A stretch of DNA of 64,000 nt, from the NCBI GenBank assembly GCA_031253835.1, contig JAIRVP010000003.1:23603-87602 (forward strand). The letters are read 5' to 3'. Position numbers and translations under genes: made by a program. Within the stretch, counting starts at the first letter, position 1. Each line of letters opens with the position of its first letter. The stretch is from Burkholderia sp. (GTDB taxonomy: Bacteria > Pseudomonadota > Gammaproteobacteria > Burkholderiales > Burkholderiaceae). Below, in pieces: positions 35,404-45,811 of this stretch. The notes beneath the pieces were generated by a model, which saw only the letters and a list, made by a program, of their open reading frames with translations, ran no database searches and was not told where the DNA came from.

Positions 35404-36720
35404 ATGGATCTATCGATGCAATCCGAAGCTCAATCCCCACGCAGCAGTCAGATTTGTTCAACCGAGCCGGTGTTCGGCGGGCATCAGCCGCGCCGCGTAT
35501 CGCATGCGGTGGATGTCCGCTGGGGCGGGCAGCTCGTGACGATCGGCGGCGACGCGCCGGTGCGCGTGCAGTCGATGACGAATACCGACACGGCCGACGC
35601 GATCGGCACGGCGATCCAGATCAAGGAACTCGCGAACGCGGGCTCCGAACTGGTGCGCATCACGGTCAACACGCCCGAGGCCGCGGCCGCCGTGCCGGCG
35701 ATCCGCGAGCAGCTCGACCGGATGGGCGTGACCGTGCCGCTCGTCGGCGATTTCCACTACAACGGCCACCTGCTGCTGCGCGATTACCCGGGCTGCGCGG
35801 AGGCGCTGTCGAAGTACCGGATCAACCCCGGCAACGTCGGCCAGGGCGCGAAGCGCGATACGCAGTTCGCGCTGATGATCGAGGCCGCGGCCAAGTACGA
35901 CAAGGTCGTGCGAATCGGCGTGAACTGGGGCAGCCTCGACCAGGACCTGCTCGCGCGCATGATGGACGAGAACGGTGCGCGTTCGCAGCCGTGGGGCGCG
36001 CAAAGCGTGATGTACGAGGCGCTGATCCAGTCGGCGATCGGCTCGGCCGAGCGCGCGGTCGAACTCGGCCTCGGCCGCGACCGCATCGTGCTGTCGTGCA
36101 AGGTCAGCGGCGTGCAGGACCTGATCGCCGTGTACCGCGAGCTCGGCCGCCGCTGCGGCTTCGCGCTGCACCTCGGGCTGACCGAGGCCGGCATGGGCTC
36201 GAAGGGCATCGTCGCGTCGACGGCCGCGCTCGGCGTGCTGCTGCAGGAAGGGATCGGCGACACGATCCGCATCTCGCTGACGCCGGAACCGGGCGCGCCG
36301 CGCACGGGCGAAGTGATCGTCGGCCAGGAAATCCTGCAGACGATGGGGCTGCGCTCGTTCGCCCCGATGGTGATCGCGTGCCCGGGCTGCGGCCGCACGA
36401 CGAGCACGCTGTTCCAGGAACTCGCGATGCAGATCCAGACCTACCTGCGCGAGCAGATGCCGGTCTGGCGCAAGGAATATCCGGGCGTCGAGAAGATGAA
36501 CGTCGCGGTGATGGGCTGCATCGTCAACGGCCCGGGTGAATCGAAGCACGCGAACATCGGCATCAGCCTGCCGGGCTCGGGCGAGAACCCGGCCGCGCCC
36601 GTCTTCATCGACGGCGAGAAGGTCAAGACGCTGCGCGGCGAGCGGATCGCCGAGGAATTCCAGCAGATCGTCAGCGACTACGTCGCACGCAATTACGGCC
36701 GCACCGAGGCCCTGAACTAA
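35404..36720 (+). CDS. ispG: 4-hydroxy-3-methylbut-2-enyl diphosphate synthase (flavodoxin/ferredoxin)
   Basis: The 438-residue enzyme makes HMBPP from MEcPP in the non-mevalonate isoprenoid pathway. The [4Fe-4S] cysteines are seen in CPGCGRTT (about residues 325 and 328) and GCIVNGPGE (about 372). A TIM-barrel region precedes them ([12 protein letters not shown]). The start may be 35404 or the in-frame ATG at 35416. It is the only isoprenoid-precursor gene in the window and would supply, indirectly, the terpene synthase at 51-52 kb. Confidence 0.96.
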   Translation: MDLSMQSEAQSPRSSQICSTEPVFGGHQPRRVSHAVDVRWGGQLVTIGGDAPVRVQSMTNTDTADAIGTAIQIKELANAGSELVRITVNTPEAAAAVPAIREQLDRMGVTVPLVGDFHYNGHLLLRDYPGCAEALSKYRINPGNVGQGAKRDTQFALMIEAAAKYDKVVRIGVNWGSLDQDLLARMMDENGARSQPWGAQSVMYEALIQSAIGSAERAVELGLGRDRIVLSCKVSGVQDLIAVYRELGRRCGFALHLGLTEAGMGSKGIVASTAALGVLLQEGIGDTIRISLTPEPGAPRTGEVIVGQEILQTMGLRSFAPMVIACPGCGRTTSTLFQELAMQIQTYLREQMPVWRKEYPGVEKMNVAVMGCIVNGPGESKHANIGISLPGSGENPAAPVFIDGEKVKTLRGERIAEEFQQIVSDYVARNYGRTEALN

Positions 36721-36740
36721 TTCGTCCACACACACGAACG

Positions 36741-38081
36741 ATGACTGAACAGAAACGCAAGATCGAGAAGCTCACCGGCGTCAAAGGCATGAACGACATC
36801 CTTCCGCAGGATGCCGGCCTGTGGGAGTTCTTCGAAGCTACCGTGAAATCGCTGCTGCGCGCGTACGGCTACCAGAACATCCGCACGCCGATCGTCGAAC
36901 ACACGCAGCTCTTCACGCGCGGCATCGGCGAAGTCACCGACATCGTCGAGAAGGAGATGTACAGCTTCACCGACGCGCTGAACGGCGAGCACCTGACGAT
37001 GCGCCCGGAAAATACCGCGGCCGTCGTGCGCGCGTCGATCGAGCACAACATGCTGTACGACGGCCCGAAGCGCCTGTGGTACATCGGCCCGATGTTCCGT
37101 CACGAGCGTCCGCAGCGCGGCCGCTATCGCCAGTTCCACCAGGTCGGCGTCGAGGCGCTCGGTTTCGCGGGCCCCGATGCGGATGCCGAGATCATCATGA
37201 TGTGCCAGCGCCTGTGGGACGACCTCGGCCTGACCGGCATCAAGCTCGAGATCAACTCGCTCGGCCTCGCCGAAGAGCGCGCCGCGCACCGCGTCGAACT
37301 GATCAAGTACCTCGAGCAGTTCGCCGACGTGCTCGACGAGGACGCGAAGCGCCGCCTGTATACGAACCCGCTGCGCGTGCTCGACACGAAGAATCCCGCG
37401 CTGCAGGAGATCGCGCAGAACGCGCCGAAGCTGATCGACTTCCTCGGCGAAGAGTCGCGCGCGCACTTCGAGGGGCTGCAGCGCCTGCTGCTCGCGAACA
37501 ACATTCCGTTCAAGATCAACCCGCGTCTCGTGCGCGGCCTCGATTACTACAACCTGACCGTGTTCGAGTGGGTGACCGACAAGCTCGGCGCGCAGGGCAC
37601 GGTCGCCGCCGGCGGCCGCTACGATCCGCTGATCGAGCAGCTCGGCGGCAAGCCGACCGCCGCATGCGGCTGGGCGATGGGCATCGAGCGCATTCTCGAG
37701 CTGCTGAAGGAAGAGGATCTCGCACCCGAGCAGGAAGGCGTCGACGTGTACGTCGTGCACCAGGGCGACACCGCGCGCGAACAGGCGTTCATCGCGGCCG
37801 AGCGCCTGCGCGATACGGGCTTGGACGTAATCTTCCACTGCAGCGCCGATGGCGCGACGGCCAGCTTCAAGTCGCAGATGAAGCGGGCCGACGCGAGCGG
37901 CGCCGCGTTCGCGGTGATCTTCGGCGAAGAAGAGGTTGCGAACGGCACGGTGGGCGTGAAAGCGCTGCGCGGTGCGGGCGCGGATGGGGAAAAGAACGTT
38001 CAGCAGACCGTACCGGTCGAAAGCTTGACCGAATTCCTAATCAATGCGATGGTTGCATCCGCCGAAGACGGCGACGACTGA
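36741..38081 (+). CDS. hisS: Histidyl-tRNA synthetase
   Basis: A 446-residue class II aminoacyl-tRNA synthetase. The signature motifs are motif 2 ([17 protein letters not shown]), the His-specific RGLDYYN loop and motif 3 ([11 protein letters not shown]). A C-terminal anticodon-binding domain spans about 340-446. It starts 20 bases after ispG. HisZ, its catalytically dead relative, is encoded 8 kb downstream. Confidence 0.98.
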   Translation: MTEQKRKIEKLTGVKGMNDILPQDAGLWEFFEATVKSLLRAYGYQNIRTPIVEHTQLFTRGIGEVTDIVEKEMYSFTDALNGEHLTMRPENTAAVVRASIEHNMLYDGPKRLWYIGPMFRHERPQRGRYRQFHQVGVEALGFAGPDADAEIIMMCQRLWDDLGLTGIKLEINSLGLAEERAAHRVELIKYLEQFADVLDEDAKRRLYTNPLRVLDTKNPALQEIAQNAPKLIDFLGEESRAHFEGLQRLLLANNIPFKINPRLVRGLDYYNLTVFEWVTDKLGAQGTVAAGGRYDPLIEQLGGKPTAACGWAMGIERILELLKEEDLAPEQEGVDVYVVHQGDTAREQAFIAAERLRDTGLDVIFHCSADGATASFKSQMKRADASGAAFAVIFGEEEVANGTVGVKALRGAGADGEKNVQQTVPVESLTEFLINAMVASAEDGDD

Positions 38082-38136
38082 TCGCGCTGGCATTCGCTCG
38101 ACAAGAAAGGCCTGAACAGGAAGGAATCGCTCGCCG

Positions 38137-38766
38137 ATGAGTTATCACGACGAACAAGAATCGATTGAAAGTCTCAAGGCGTGGTGGGCCCGCTGGGGCA
38201 ACCTCACCACGTGGATCGTGCTCGCGGCGCTCGTCGTCGCGGCCGGTTTCAACGGCTGGAACTACTGGCAGCGCCGTCAGGCTGCCGAGGCGTCCGGGCT
38301 GTACGAGCAGGTCCAGAAGGCCGCCGCCGCGAACGACAAGGCGACGATGGCCCGCGCGGCCGCCGACATGGAAGACAAGTTCGGCAGCACGCCGTATGCG
38401 CAGATGACGGCGCTCTCGGCCGCGAAGACGCTGTATGCGGCCGGTGACGCGGCAGGCGCGAAGGCGCAGCTGCAATGGGCCGTCGATCACGCCAAGGACG
38501 ACGAGTACAAGCAGATCGCGAAGCTGCGTCTCGCGTCGCTGCTGCTCGACGAAAAGGCGTACGACGCGGGTCTCACGCTGCTGTCGGGTACGCCGGTCGA
38601 TGCATTCAAGGGCCTCGTGGCCGATCGCCGCGGCGATCTGCTGGCCGCGCAAGGCAAGACCGACGATGCGCGCGCCGCTTACAAGCTCGCGCTCGACGGC
38701 CTGTCGAAGGACGACCAGTCTGCGCGCCAGCTCGTGCAGTTCAAGCTGGACGCGCTCGGCGGCTGA
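38137..38766 (+). CDS. YfgM-like tetratricopeptide membrane protein
   Basis: A 209-residue protein with a short cytoplasmic N-terminus, one transmembrane helix (about residues 24-44: TTWIVLAALVVAAGFNGW) and a periplasmic TPR-like domain. It matches YfgM, which associates with the SecYEG translocon and periplasmic chaperones such as PpiD. The position between hisS and bamB is the same as in E. coli. AAGGAA lies upstream of the ATG. Confidence 0.9.
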   Translation: MSYHDEQESIESLKAWWARWGNLTTWIVLAALVVAAGFNGWNYWQRRQAAEASGLYEQVQKAAAANDKATMARAAADMEDKFGSTPYAQMTALSAAKTLYAAGDAAGAKAQLQWAVDHAKDDEYKQIAKLRLASLLLDEKAYDAGLTLLSGTPVDAFKGLVADRRGDLLAAQGKTDDARAAYKLALDGLSKDDQSARQLVQFKLDALGG

Positions 38767-38808
38767 ATCGCGGTCCCCTCAACCTCTTAACTTCTGCTTC
38801 GCTAACCG

Positions 38809-39954
38809 ATGAATTTGCTGAAACGTTACGCTGTGCCCGTTGCTTGCGCGGCGGCTGTCCTCGCACTGGCGGCTTGCTCGTCGTCGAAGGACGCACGTCG
38901 CGTGCCGACGCCGCTGACCGAGTTCAAGTCCGTCATGGACGTGCAACAGGTCTGGAAGGCGAGCGTCGGCAAGGGCGGGCGCTACCTGTTCTCGCCGGTG
39001 GCCGTGGGCGACGCCGTGTATGCGGCGGGCGAAAACGGTTCGGTCGAGAAGATCGACGCGAAGACGGGCCAGACGCTCTGGCGCTCGAAGGTCGGTTCGG
39101 ACCTGTCGGCCGGCGTCGGCAGCGACGGCAACCTGACCGCGGTCGGCGCGCTGAAGGGCGGCGTGTTCGTGCTGGGCCCGGACGGCAAGCAACTGTGGAA
39201 GACCAGCGTGCAGGGCGAGATCTTCTCGCCGCCGCTCGTCGGCAACGGCCTCGTGGTCGTCCGCACGATCGACGGCCAGGTGATCGCGTTCAACGCACAG
39301 ACGGGCGAGCAGAAGTGGAACTACCGCAACCGCGCGGTGCCGCTGAACCTGCGCGTGTCGGCCGGCATGACGTTCGCGGGTGACGCGGCGGTGCTGGCGG
39401 GCTTCCCCGGCGGCGGTCTCGTCGCGATCAACCTGCAGACGGGCGAGCCGTTCTGGCAGACCCCGGTGTCGTTCCCGAAGGGCGTGACCGAGGTCGAGCG
39501 CATCAACGACGTCAGCGGCCCGCCGACGCTCGTGGGCGCGGAAGCGTGCGCGGTGACGTTCCAGGGTCAGCTCGGCTGCTTCGATGCGAACTCGGGCCGC
39601 CCGCTGTGGGAAAAGGCGTTCTCGAGCCGCAGCGGTCTGGCGCAGGACGATTCGGTGGTCGCCGGCGGCGACGACTGGTCGGTCGTGACGGCGTACGACG
39701 CGGCATCGGGCAACCAGCTGTGGCGCAACGACAAGCTGAAGAGCCGCGACGTCGGCGTCCCGTACCTGCTCGGGCACGCGGTCGTGATGGGCGATTACAA
39801 GGGCTTCGTGCACTTCCTGTCGCGCGAAGACGGCAGCTTCATCGCCCGGATGAAGACGGACGGCAGCGCGATTACGGCGGCGCCGGTACTCGCGGGCAAT
39901 ACGCTCGTCGTGCAGACGAAGGACGGCGGCCTGTACGGGTTCCGTCCGCGCTGA
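38809..39954 (+). CDS. bamB: Outer-membrane protein assembly factor BamB
   Basis: The 381-residue lipoprotein has a signal peptide and lipobox LAACS (Cys about residue 23). Repeated beta-propeller blades follow with the pattern GxVxALDAxTGxxxW (for example IDAKTGQTLWRSKV and FNAQTGEQKWNY). It is a scaffold of the BAM complex that inserts outer-membrane beta-barrels. Another BAM component, bamD, is encoded at 58.6 kb. Confidence 0.96.
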   Translation: MNLLKRYAVPVACAAAVLALAACSSSKDARRVPTPLTEFKSVMDVQQVWKASVGKGGRYLFSPVAVGDAVYAAGENGSVEKIDAKTGQTLWRSKVGSDLSAGVGSDGNLTAVGALKGGVFVLGPDGKQLWKTSVQGEIFSPPLVGNGLVVVRTIDGQVIAFNAQTGEQKWNYRNRAVPLNLRVSAGMTFAGDAAVLAGFPGGGLVAINLQTGEPFWQTPVSFPKGVTEVERINDVSGPPTLVGAEACAVTFQGQLGCFDANSGRPLWEKAFSSRSGLAQDDSVVAGGDDWSVVTAYDAASGNQLWRNDKLKSRDVGVPYLLGHAVVMGDYKGFVHFLSREDGSFIARMKTDGSAITAAPVLAGNTLVVQTKDGGLYGFRPR

Positions 39955-40153
39955 CACACGGAAACAGGTGCGGCCGCGGCGCGGCGGGCTTGTCCCGCGC
40001 GCCCCGGCCGTGCAGCATGAAGGCGGCCGGTGCTCCCGGCCGCTCGGTATTTGAAAGGCAGTTCGAGACGAAAGACGACGGCGCGCAACGCGCGCCGGGC
40101 GCGCGCATCCGGCGCGGCGCGAATTCGTGATATTTTCATTCAGCGCAGCCGCC

Positions 40154-40180
40154 CGCAGCAGCGGGCCTCCCGCTGCTGCG
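40154..40180 (+). repeat. Strong hairpin in the der leader
   Basis: CGCAGCAGCGGG-CCT-CCCGCTGCTGCG, a perfect 12-bp stem with a 3-base loop, ending 20 bases before the der ATG. There is no T run. A second hairpin (GCGGCCGG/CCGGCCGC, 40023-40043) lies earlier in the 246-base bamB-der gap. Confidence 0.7.
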
Positions 40181-40200
40181 CTTCACCGTAGAAAACACAG

Positions 40201-41538
40201 ATGAAACCGGTCATTGCCCTCGTTGGGCGCCCCAATGTGGGGAAATCCACGCTGTTCAACCGGCTCACGCGCTCGCGCGATGCGCTGGTCGCCGACTTGC
40301 CGGGCCTGACGCGCGATCGCCATTACGGCGAAGGGCGCGTCGGCGAACGGCCGTACCTGGTCGTCGATACGGGCGGCTTCGAACCCGTCGCGAAGGACGG
40401 CATCCTGCACGAGATGGCACGCCAGACGCGGCAGGCCGTCGAGGAAGCCGACATCGTCGTGTTCATCGTCGACGGCCGCAACGGGCTCGCGCCGCAGGAC
40501 AAGTCGATCGCCGACTACCTGCGCAAGACCGGCCGGCCGATCTTCCTCGTCGTCAACAAGGCCGAGGGGATGCGGTACACGTCGGTCGCGGCCGACTTCT
40601 ACGAGCTCGGGCTCGGCGACCCGCGCGCGATCTCGGCCGCGCACGGCGACGGCGTGACCGACATGATCAACGAGGCGCTCGAGGTTGCTTATGCCGACCG
40701 CCCCGCGGAAGAGGACGAGAACGATCCGTCGCGCGGCATCAAGATCGCGATCGTCGGCCGTCCGAACGTCGGCAAGTCGACGCTCGTGAACGCGCTGATC
40801 GGCGAAGATCGCGTGATCGCGTTCGACATGCCGGGCACGACGCGCGATTCGATCTACGTCGACTTCGAGCGTAACGGCAAGAAATACACGCTGATCGACA
40901 CGGCCGGCCTGCGCCGCCGCGGCAAGGTGTTCGAGGCGATCGAGAAGTTCTCGGTCGTGAAGACACTGCAGTCGATCTCCGATGCGAACGTCGTCATTCT
41001 TCTGCTGGATGCGCAGCAGGACATTTCCGACCAGGACGCGCACATCGCCGGCTTCGTCGTCGAGCAGGGCCGCGCGCTCGTGATCGGCGTCAACAAGTGG
41101 GATGGCCTCGACGAGCACGCGCGCGACCGCGCGAAAGCGGATTTGACCCGCAAGCTGAAATTCCTCGATTTCGCGAAGTCGCACTTCATTTCGGCCGCGA
41201 AGAAGACGGGCATCGGCGCGCTGATGCGCTCGGTCGACGACGCGTACGCGGCGGCGATGGCGAAGCTGCCGACGCCGAAGCTCACGCGTGCGCTGATCGA
41301 GGCCGTCGAATTCCAGCAGCCGCGCCGTCGCGGCCCGGTGCGTCCGAAGCTGCGCTACGCGCACCAGGGCGGCCAGAATCCGCCGCTGATCGTCATCCAC
41401 GGCAACGCGCTCGACGCGGTCACGGAAACCTACAAACGCTACCTCGAAAACCGGTTCCGCGAAACTTTCTCGCTGACCGGGACTCCATTGCGCATAGAGT
41501 TCCGTTCGTCGAACAATCCGTACGCGGACAAGGGCTGA
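40201..41538 (+). CDS. der: Ribosome-assembly GTPase Der (EngA)
   Basis: A 445-residue protein with two tandem GTPase domains, each with [10 protein letters not shown] (residues about 8-17 and 185-194), and a C-terminal KH-like domain. It acts in 50S subunit maturation and is essential in most bacteria. The ATG follows GAAAACACAG with only a weak Shine-Dalgarno sequence and a strong hairpin just upstream. Confidence 0.98.
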   Translation: MKPVIALVGRPNVGKSTLFNRLTRSRDALVADLPGLTRDRHYGEGRVGERPYLVVDTGGFEPVAKDGILHEMARQTRQAVEEADIVVFIVDGRNGLAPQDKSIADYLRKTGRPIFLVVNKAEGMRYTSVAADFYELGLGDPRAISAAHGDGVTDMINEALEVAYADRPAEEDENDPSRGIKIAIVGRPNVGKSTLVNALIGEDRVIAFDMPGTTRDSIYVDFERNGKKYTLIDTAGLRRRGKVFEAIEKFSVVKTLQSISDANVVILLLDAQQDISDQDAHIAGFVVEQGRALVIGVNKWDGLDEHARDRAKADLTRKLKFLDFAKSHFISAAKKTGIGALMRSVDDAYAAAMAKLPTPKLTRALIEAVEFQQPRRRGPVRPKLRYAHQGGQNPPLIVIHGNALDAVTETYKRYLENRFRETFSLTGTPLRIEFRSSNNPYADKG

Positions 41539-41599
41539 AGCACGCCCCGCAAGGGTAGGCCGCAAGGCCTGCGCCCCGGGCGGGGCAGGCAAAATCAGC

Positions 41600-41605
41600 T
41601 ATAGT
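41600..41605 (+). promoter_or_regulatory. Candidate -10 of the hfq promoter
   Basis: TATAGT (41600-41605) in a short A/T-rich stretch 74 bases before the hfq ATG. The -35 is not clear. Confidence 0.4.
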
Positions 41606-41679
41606 GTAGCGATTGGCGCCGGATCTCTTTTTCTTCCTCGCCAATCCAGATCAACCTGCAAAAAAAGATGGAGTACGCC

Positions 41680-41919
41680 ATGAGCAACAAAGGGCAATTG
41701 TTACAAGACCCGTTTTTGAACGCACTGCGCAAAGAGCACGTTCCCGTTTCGATCTACCTCGTCAACGGCATCAAGCTCCAAGGGAACATTGAATCGTTCG
41801 ACCAGTACGTCGTGTTGCTCCGTAATACGGTGACCCAGATGGTCTACAAGCACGCCATCTCGACGGTCGTGCCGGCGCGCCCGGTGAATTTCCACCCGGA
41901 CGCGGAAGCCTCGTCCTAA
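41680..41919 (+). CDS. hfq: RNA chaperone Hfq
   Basis: The start at 41680 ([14 protein letters not shown]) is the family's usual N-terminus; an in-frame ATG four codons earlier is not needed. The 79-residue protein has the Sm1 region ([19 protein letters not shown]) and the Sm2 [10 protein letters not shown] motif. It forms a ring that pairs small RNAs with mRNAs. The C-terminal tail is short. It heads the hfq-hflX-hflK-hflC operon. Confidence 0.98.
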
Positions 41920-41976
41920 CCTATCGCAGCGGCCGGCATCCGGTCGCCGCGAGCGACCGATGCCAGCCGCCTTATC

Positions 41977-43167
41977 TTGACACCCGATAATTTGATCAAC
42001 GCAGCACTCGTCGGCATCGATTTCGGCAAGACCGATTTCGAAGCCAGTCTCGAAGAACTCAGTCTTCTCGCCTCCAGCGCGGGGGCTCGTCCCGCCGTCA
42101 CCCTCACGGGTCGTCGCTCCAGTCCCGATGCCAAGATGTTCATCGGCAGCGGCAAAGCCGAAGAACTGCGGCTTGCCTGCGACGCGCACAACGTCGAAAT
42201 CGTCATCTTCAACCACGCCCTGGCGCCGGCCCAGCAACGCAATCTGGAGCAGGCACTTAACAGGCGTGTGGTCGACCGCACGAGCCTCATCCTCGACATC
42301 TTCGCGCAGCGCGCCCGCAGCCATGAAGGCAAGCTGCAGGTCGAGCTCGCGCAGCTGCAATACCTGTCGACCCGGCTCATTCGTGCGTGGACCCACCTTG
42401 AACGACAGAAGGGCGGTATCGGCCTGCGCGGCCCGGGTGAAACACAGCTCGAAACCGACCGCCGGCTGATCGGCGAACGCATCAAGATGCTGAAGTCGCG
42501 GCTCGACCGCCTGCGCCGGCAGCACAGCACGCAGCGTCGGCAGCGTGCGCGCAGCGGCACGATGTCGGTGTCGCTCGTCGGCTATACGAACGCCGGCAAG
42601 TCGACGCTGTTCAATGCGCTGACGAAAGCGCAGGCCTACGCGGCCGACCAGCTGTTCGCCACGCTCGACACGACGTCGCGGCGCGTGTACCTCGGCGACG
42701 AGGTCGGCCAGATCGTCGTGTCCGATACGGTCGGGTTCATCCGCGAGCTGCCTCACCAGCTCGTCGCGGCATTCCGCGCGACCCTCGAGGAAACGATCCA
42801 CGCGGATCTGCTGCTGCACGTGGTCGATGCGTCGAGCGCGGTCAGGCTCGAGCAGATCGAGCAGGTCAACGGCGTGCTGCACGAGATTGGCGCGGACACG
42901 ATCCGGCAGGTGCTGGTGTTCAACAAGATCGACGCCGTGCCCGAGCTGGCGGCCCGCGGCGACGCGGTCGAGCGGGACGAATATGGTAATATTTCGCGCG
43001 TCTTTTTGAGCGCGCGCACCGGTCAGGGTCTTGATACGTTGCGCGCCGCCATCGCCGAAATCGCCTCCGCGGAACACCTCTCCAGCGCGACGTTACCCAG
43101 CGGCGCGCTCGACGGCGCACCCGCTGAACCACACGAAGACCACACGATTTCCGAACACGGGCGCTAA
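41977..43167 (+). CDS. hflX: Ribosome-associated GTPase HflX
   Basis: A 396-residue OBG-HflX-superfamily GTPase that splits stalled ribosomes under heat stress. It has the HflX N-terminal domain, the glycine-rich GGIGLRGPGETQLETDRR linker and the G1 motif GYTNAGKSTLFN (about residue 205). No ATG or GTG is available in frame after the hfq stop, so TTG at 41977 (or TTG 41992) must be used, with no clear ribosome-binding site. Translation may depend on coupling to hfq. Codons turn A/T-rich near 42980-43010. Confidence 0.93.
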   Translation: MTPDNLINAALVGIDFGKTDFEASLEELSLLASSAGARPAVTLTGRRSSPDAKMFIGSGKAEELRLACDAHNVEIVIFNHALAPAQQRNLEQALNRRVVDRTSLILDIFAQRARSHEGKLQVELAQLQYLSTRLIRAWTHLERQKGGIGLRGPGETQLETDRRLIGERIKMLKSRLDRLRRQHSTQRRQRARSGTMSVSLVGYTNAGKSTLFNALTKAQAYAADQLFATLDTTSRRVYLGDEVGQIVVSDTVGFIRELPHQLVAAFRATLEETIHADLLLHVVDASSAVRLEQIEQVNGVLHEIGADTIRQVLVFNKIDAVPELAARGDAVERDEYGNISRVFLSARTGQGLDTLRAAIAEIASAEHLSSATLPSGALDGAPAEPHEDHTISEHGR

Positions 43168-43214
43168 CCGGTCCCGGCCGGTTCGCCGGCGTCTTATCTG
43201 GTGAACAAACTCTG

Positions 43215-44567
43215 GTGAACGAATACAACGAGCGGAGTACCTGGCGGCGGATGCGCGCCTTGCTGTCGATCAACGATCCCCGCTGGGGACGCGGCGAAGG
43301 CAATGGCAAGGACGGATCCCGTCCGCGTCCGAACGAATCGAAGCGTCCGCAAGGCGGCGACGGTGATGGTCCGCCCGATCTCGACGAGATGTGGCGCAAC
43401 TTCAACCGGCGCCTGAGCGGCCTGTTCGGCGGCAAGGGCGGCAACGGCTTCCGGCCCGACAACGGCCGGGCCGCGCGGGTCGGCGTCGGCATTGTCATCG
43501 GCGTGCTGGTCGCGGTCTACGCGGGCAGCGGGCTGTTCGTCGTGCAGGACGGCCAGACGGGCGTCGTGCTGCAGCTCGGCAAGCTGTCGGGCACGGTCGG
43601 CCAGGGCGTGCACTGGCGCGCGCCGTATCCGTTCGCGTCGCACGAGATCGTCGATACGTCGCAGGTCCGCTCGATCGAGATCGGCCGCAACAACGTCGTG
43701 CGTCTCGCGAACGTGAAGGAAGCCGCGATGCTGACGCGCGATGCCGATATCGTCGACGTGCGTTTCATCGTCCAGTACCGGATCCGTTCCGCCACCGATT
43801 ACCTGTTCCGCAGCGTCGATCCCGAGCGCAGCGTCTCGCAGGCCGCGCAGGCCGCGGTGCGCGCGATCGTCGGCACGCGCAGCGCGGCCGACATGCTGAA
43901 CCAGGACCGTGACGCGCTGCGCGAGCAGCTGTCCACCGCGATCCAGCGCGACCTCGACCGCTACCAGTCGGGGCTCGAGGTGACGGCCGTCACGATGCAG
44001 AACGTCGCGGCTCCCGAGCAGACGCAGGCCGCGTACGCCGAAGTCGCGAAGGCACGCGACGAGCGCGAGGCCGCGAAGCGCGCTGCGCAGGCCTATGCGA
44101 GCGACCTGCTGCCGAAGGCGCAGGGCGATGCCGCGAAGCTCGTCGACGAAGCGAAGGCGTATGCCGATCGCGTGGTCACGCAAGCCGAGGGCGATGCCGA
44201 CCGCTTCAAGCAGGTCTATGCGCAGTACTCGAAGGCACCCGCGGTGATCCGCGAGCGGATGTACCTCGAGACGATGCAGGAAATCTATTCGAACGCGACG
44301 AAGGTGTTCGTCGGCAACAAGGGCGGCAACAGCGTCGTGTACCTGCCGCTCGACAAGCTCGTCGAACAGGGGCGGCAAAACGCCGCGGCGTCCACCGGCG
44401 CATCCGCGCCCGATGCGGCGTCGGCACCGGCAGTCGTCGCGCCGGCCGCAGCCGCTACCGTGCCTGCGAGCGCGAGCGCGGCACCTGCCGCTGCAGCGTC
44501 GGGCGTCGACGTGCTGCGATCGCGCGAAGCGTTTCGCAGCCGGTCGCGCGAAGACGATACGAAGTAA
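43215..44567 (+). CDS. hflK: FtsH protease regulator HflK
   Basis: The 450-residue SPFH/band-7 protein starts at GTG 43215. A Gly/Arg-rich cytoplasmic N-terminus (about 1-90) precedes one transmembrane helix (about 92-112). The SPFH domain follows (QDGQTGVVLQLGKLSGTVGQ), then coiled coil. The C-terminus is Ala/Pro-rich (about 390-435). With HflC it forms the large membrane cage around FtsH. hflC begins 15 bases after its stop. Confidence 0.95.
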   Translation: MNEYNERSTWRRMRALLSINDPRWGRGEGNGKDGSRPRPNESKRPQGGDGDGPPDLDEMWRNFNRRLSGLFGGKGGNGFRPDNGRAARVGVGIVIGVLVAVYAGSGLFVVQDGQTGVVLQLGKLSGTVGQGVHWRAPYPFASHEIVDTSQVRSIEIGRNNVVRLANVKEAAMLTRDADIVDVRFIVQYRIRSATDYLFRSVDPERSVSQAAQAAVRAIVGTRSAADMLNQDRDALREQLSTAIQRDLDRYQSGLEVTAVTMQNVAAPEQTQAAYAEVAKARDEREAAKRAAQAYASDLLPKAQGDAAKLVDEAKAYADRVVTQAEGDADRFKQVYAQYSKAPAVIRERMYLETMQEIYSNATKVFVGNKGGNSVVYLPLDKLVEQGRQNAAASTGASAPDAASAPAVVAPAAAATVPASASAAPAAAASGVDVLRSREAFRSRSREDDTK

Positions 44568-44582
44568 CGGGGAGCGCAGAAC

Positions 44583-45482
44583 ATGAACCGAATCATTGCG
44601 CTCGTCGTCGCAATCGTGATCGTTGCCTTCGCGGCATCCTCGACGGTCTTGACCGTCGATCCGCGCCATGCAGCCGTGCTGTCGGGCCGTGACGGCGCGC
44701 AGCCCGAGCTCGCGGGCCCGGGCCTCCACTTCAAGCTGCCGCCGCCGTTGCAGACGGCCACGCTGATCGACACGCGCCTGCAATCGCTCGAGTCGTCCGA
44801 TCCGCTGCAGCTGGCGACCGAAGACAAGCACGACCTGCTCGTCGCGTATGCGGTGAAGTACCGGATCAGCGATCCGATGAAGTATTTCACGGCAACGGGC
44901 GGCGACCCGGCGGCCGCCACCGAACGCCTGGGCGGCGTGCTGAAGAGTGCGCTCGGCGATGCGTTCGGCCAGCGCGCGCTCGACGACGCGCTGGGCGGCC
45001 AGCGCGCGATCGCCGATGCGGCCCGCGATGCGGCCAAGGCGAAGGCGTCCGGTTTCGGCGTCGACGTGGTCGACGTCCAGCTGACGCGCGTCGACCTGCC
45101 GGCCGCGCAGACCGATGCCGTCTATCAACGGATGATCGGCGCGCTGCGCGATCAGGCCGCGCAGGTGCGTGCGGAAGGCGCGGCCGACGTCGAGCAGATC
45201 AAGGCCGACGCCGAACGCGAACAGCAGGCCGTGCTCGCGAACGCGTACAAGTCCGCGCAGACGATCAAGGGCGAGGGCGACGCGAAGGCCGCGACGATTG
45301 CCGCCGATGCATTCGGCCGCGATCCGCAGTTCTATCAGTTCTACGCGAGCCTGCAGGCCTACCGGAATACGTTCAAGCGCAACGACATCATCGTCGTCGA
45401 TCCCGACAGCGAGTTCTTCCGCTTCATGCGCAGCCCGACGGGCGGTGCCGCACCGGCGGCACCTGCTCCCCGCAAACATTGA
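44583..45482 (+). CDS. hflC: FtsH protease regulator HflC
   Basis: A 299-residue SPFH protein with an N-terminal transmembrane helix (about 4-22), the band-7 domain (VLTVDPRHAAVLSGRDG onward) and a conserved coiled coil with GEGDAKAATIAADAFG near the end. It is the partner of HflK. GGGGAGCGC lies upstream of the ATG. Confidence 0.95.
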   Translation: MNRIIALVVAIVIVAFAASSTVLTVDPRHAAVLSGRDGAQPELAGPGLHFKLPPPLQTATLIDTRLQSLESSDPLQLATEDKHDLLVAYAVKYRISDPMKYFTATGGDPAAATERLGGVLKSALGDAFGQRALDDALGGQRAIADAARDAAKAKASGFGVDVVDVQLTRVDLPAAQTDAVYQRMIGALRDQAAQVRAEGAADVEQIKADAEREQQAVLANAYKSAQTIKGEGDAKAATIAADAFGRDPQFYQFYASLQAYRNTFKRNDIIVVDPDSEFFRFMRSPTGGAAPAAPAPRKH

Positions 45483-45518
45483 CCTTGGGGCGCCGCGTCG
45501 AGCGGCGCCGTCGCTCGC

Positions 45519-45710
45519 ATGGACCTGGCTGGCTCGTTGTTGCTCGCAGTAGCGCTGATGCTGATCATCGAGGGGGCGTTCCCCTTCGTGTTTCCCGTCG
45601 CCTGGCGCGACACGTTTCGTAGAATAGCTGAGCGGCCGCCGCATCATATCCGGATCGGCGGGCTGATCGTGATGGTGCTCGGGCTCGTGCTGCTGCTGCT
45701 CGCCACCTGA
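45519..45710 (+). CDS. DUF2065 small inner-membrane protein (YjeT-like)
   Basis: A 63-residue protein with two transmembrane helices (about 4-26 and 46-62) joined by a short basic loop ([14 protein letters not shown]). It matches the DUF2065/YjeT family, found with hflK, hflC and purA in many proteobacteria. Function unknown. An 8-bp hairpin (GGCGCCGC/GCGGCGCC, 45489-45509) lies between hflC and this gene. Confidence 0.85.
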   Translation: MDLAGSLLLAVALMLIIEGAFPFVFPVAWRDTFRRIAERPPHHIRIGGLIVMVLGLVLLLLAT

Positions 45711-45811
45711 TCCGGACGGCGCATCCGCCGTTCGTCCCGCCCGATTCCGAAGTTCCGATTCAACTCGCGGCGCGCGTGGCGCGCGCCGTTTCCCGTCGTA
45801 GGACCGTACCG

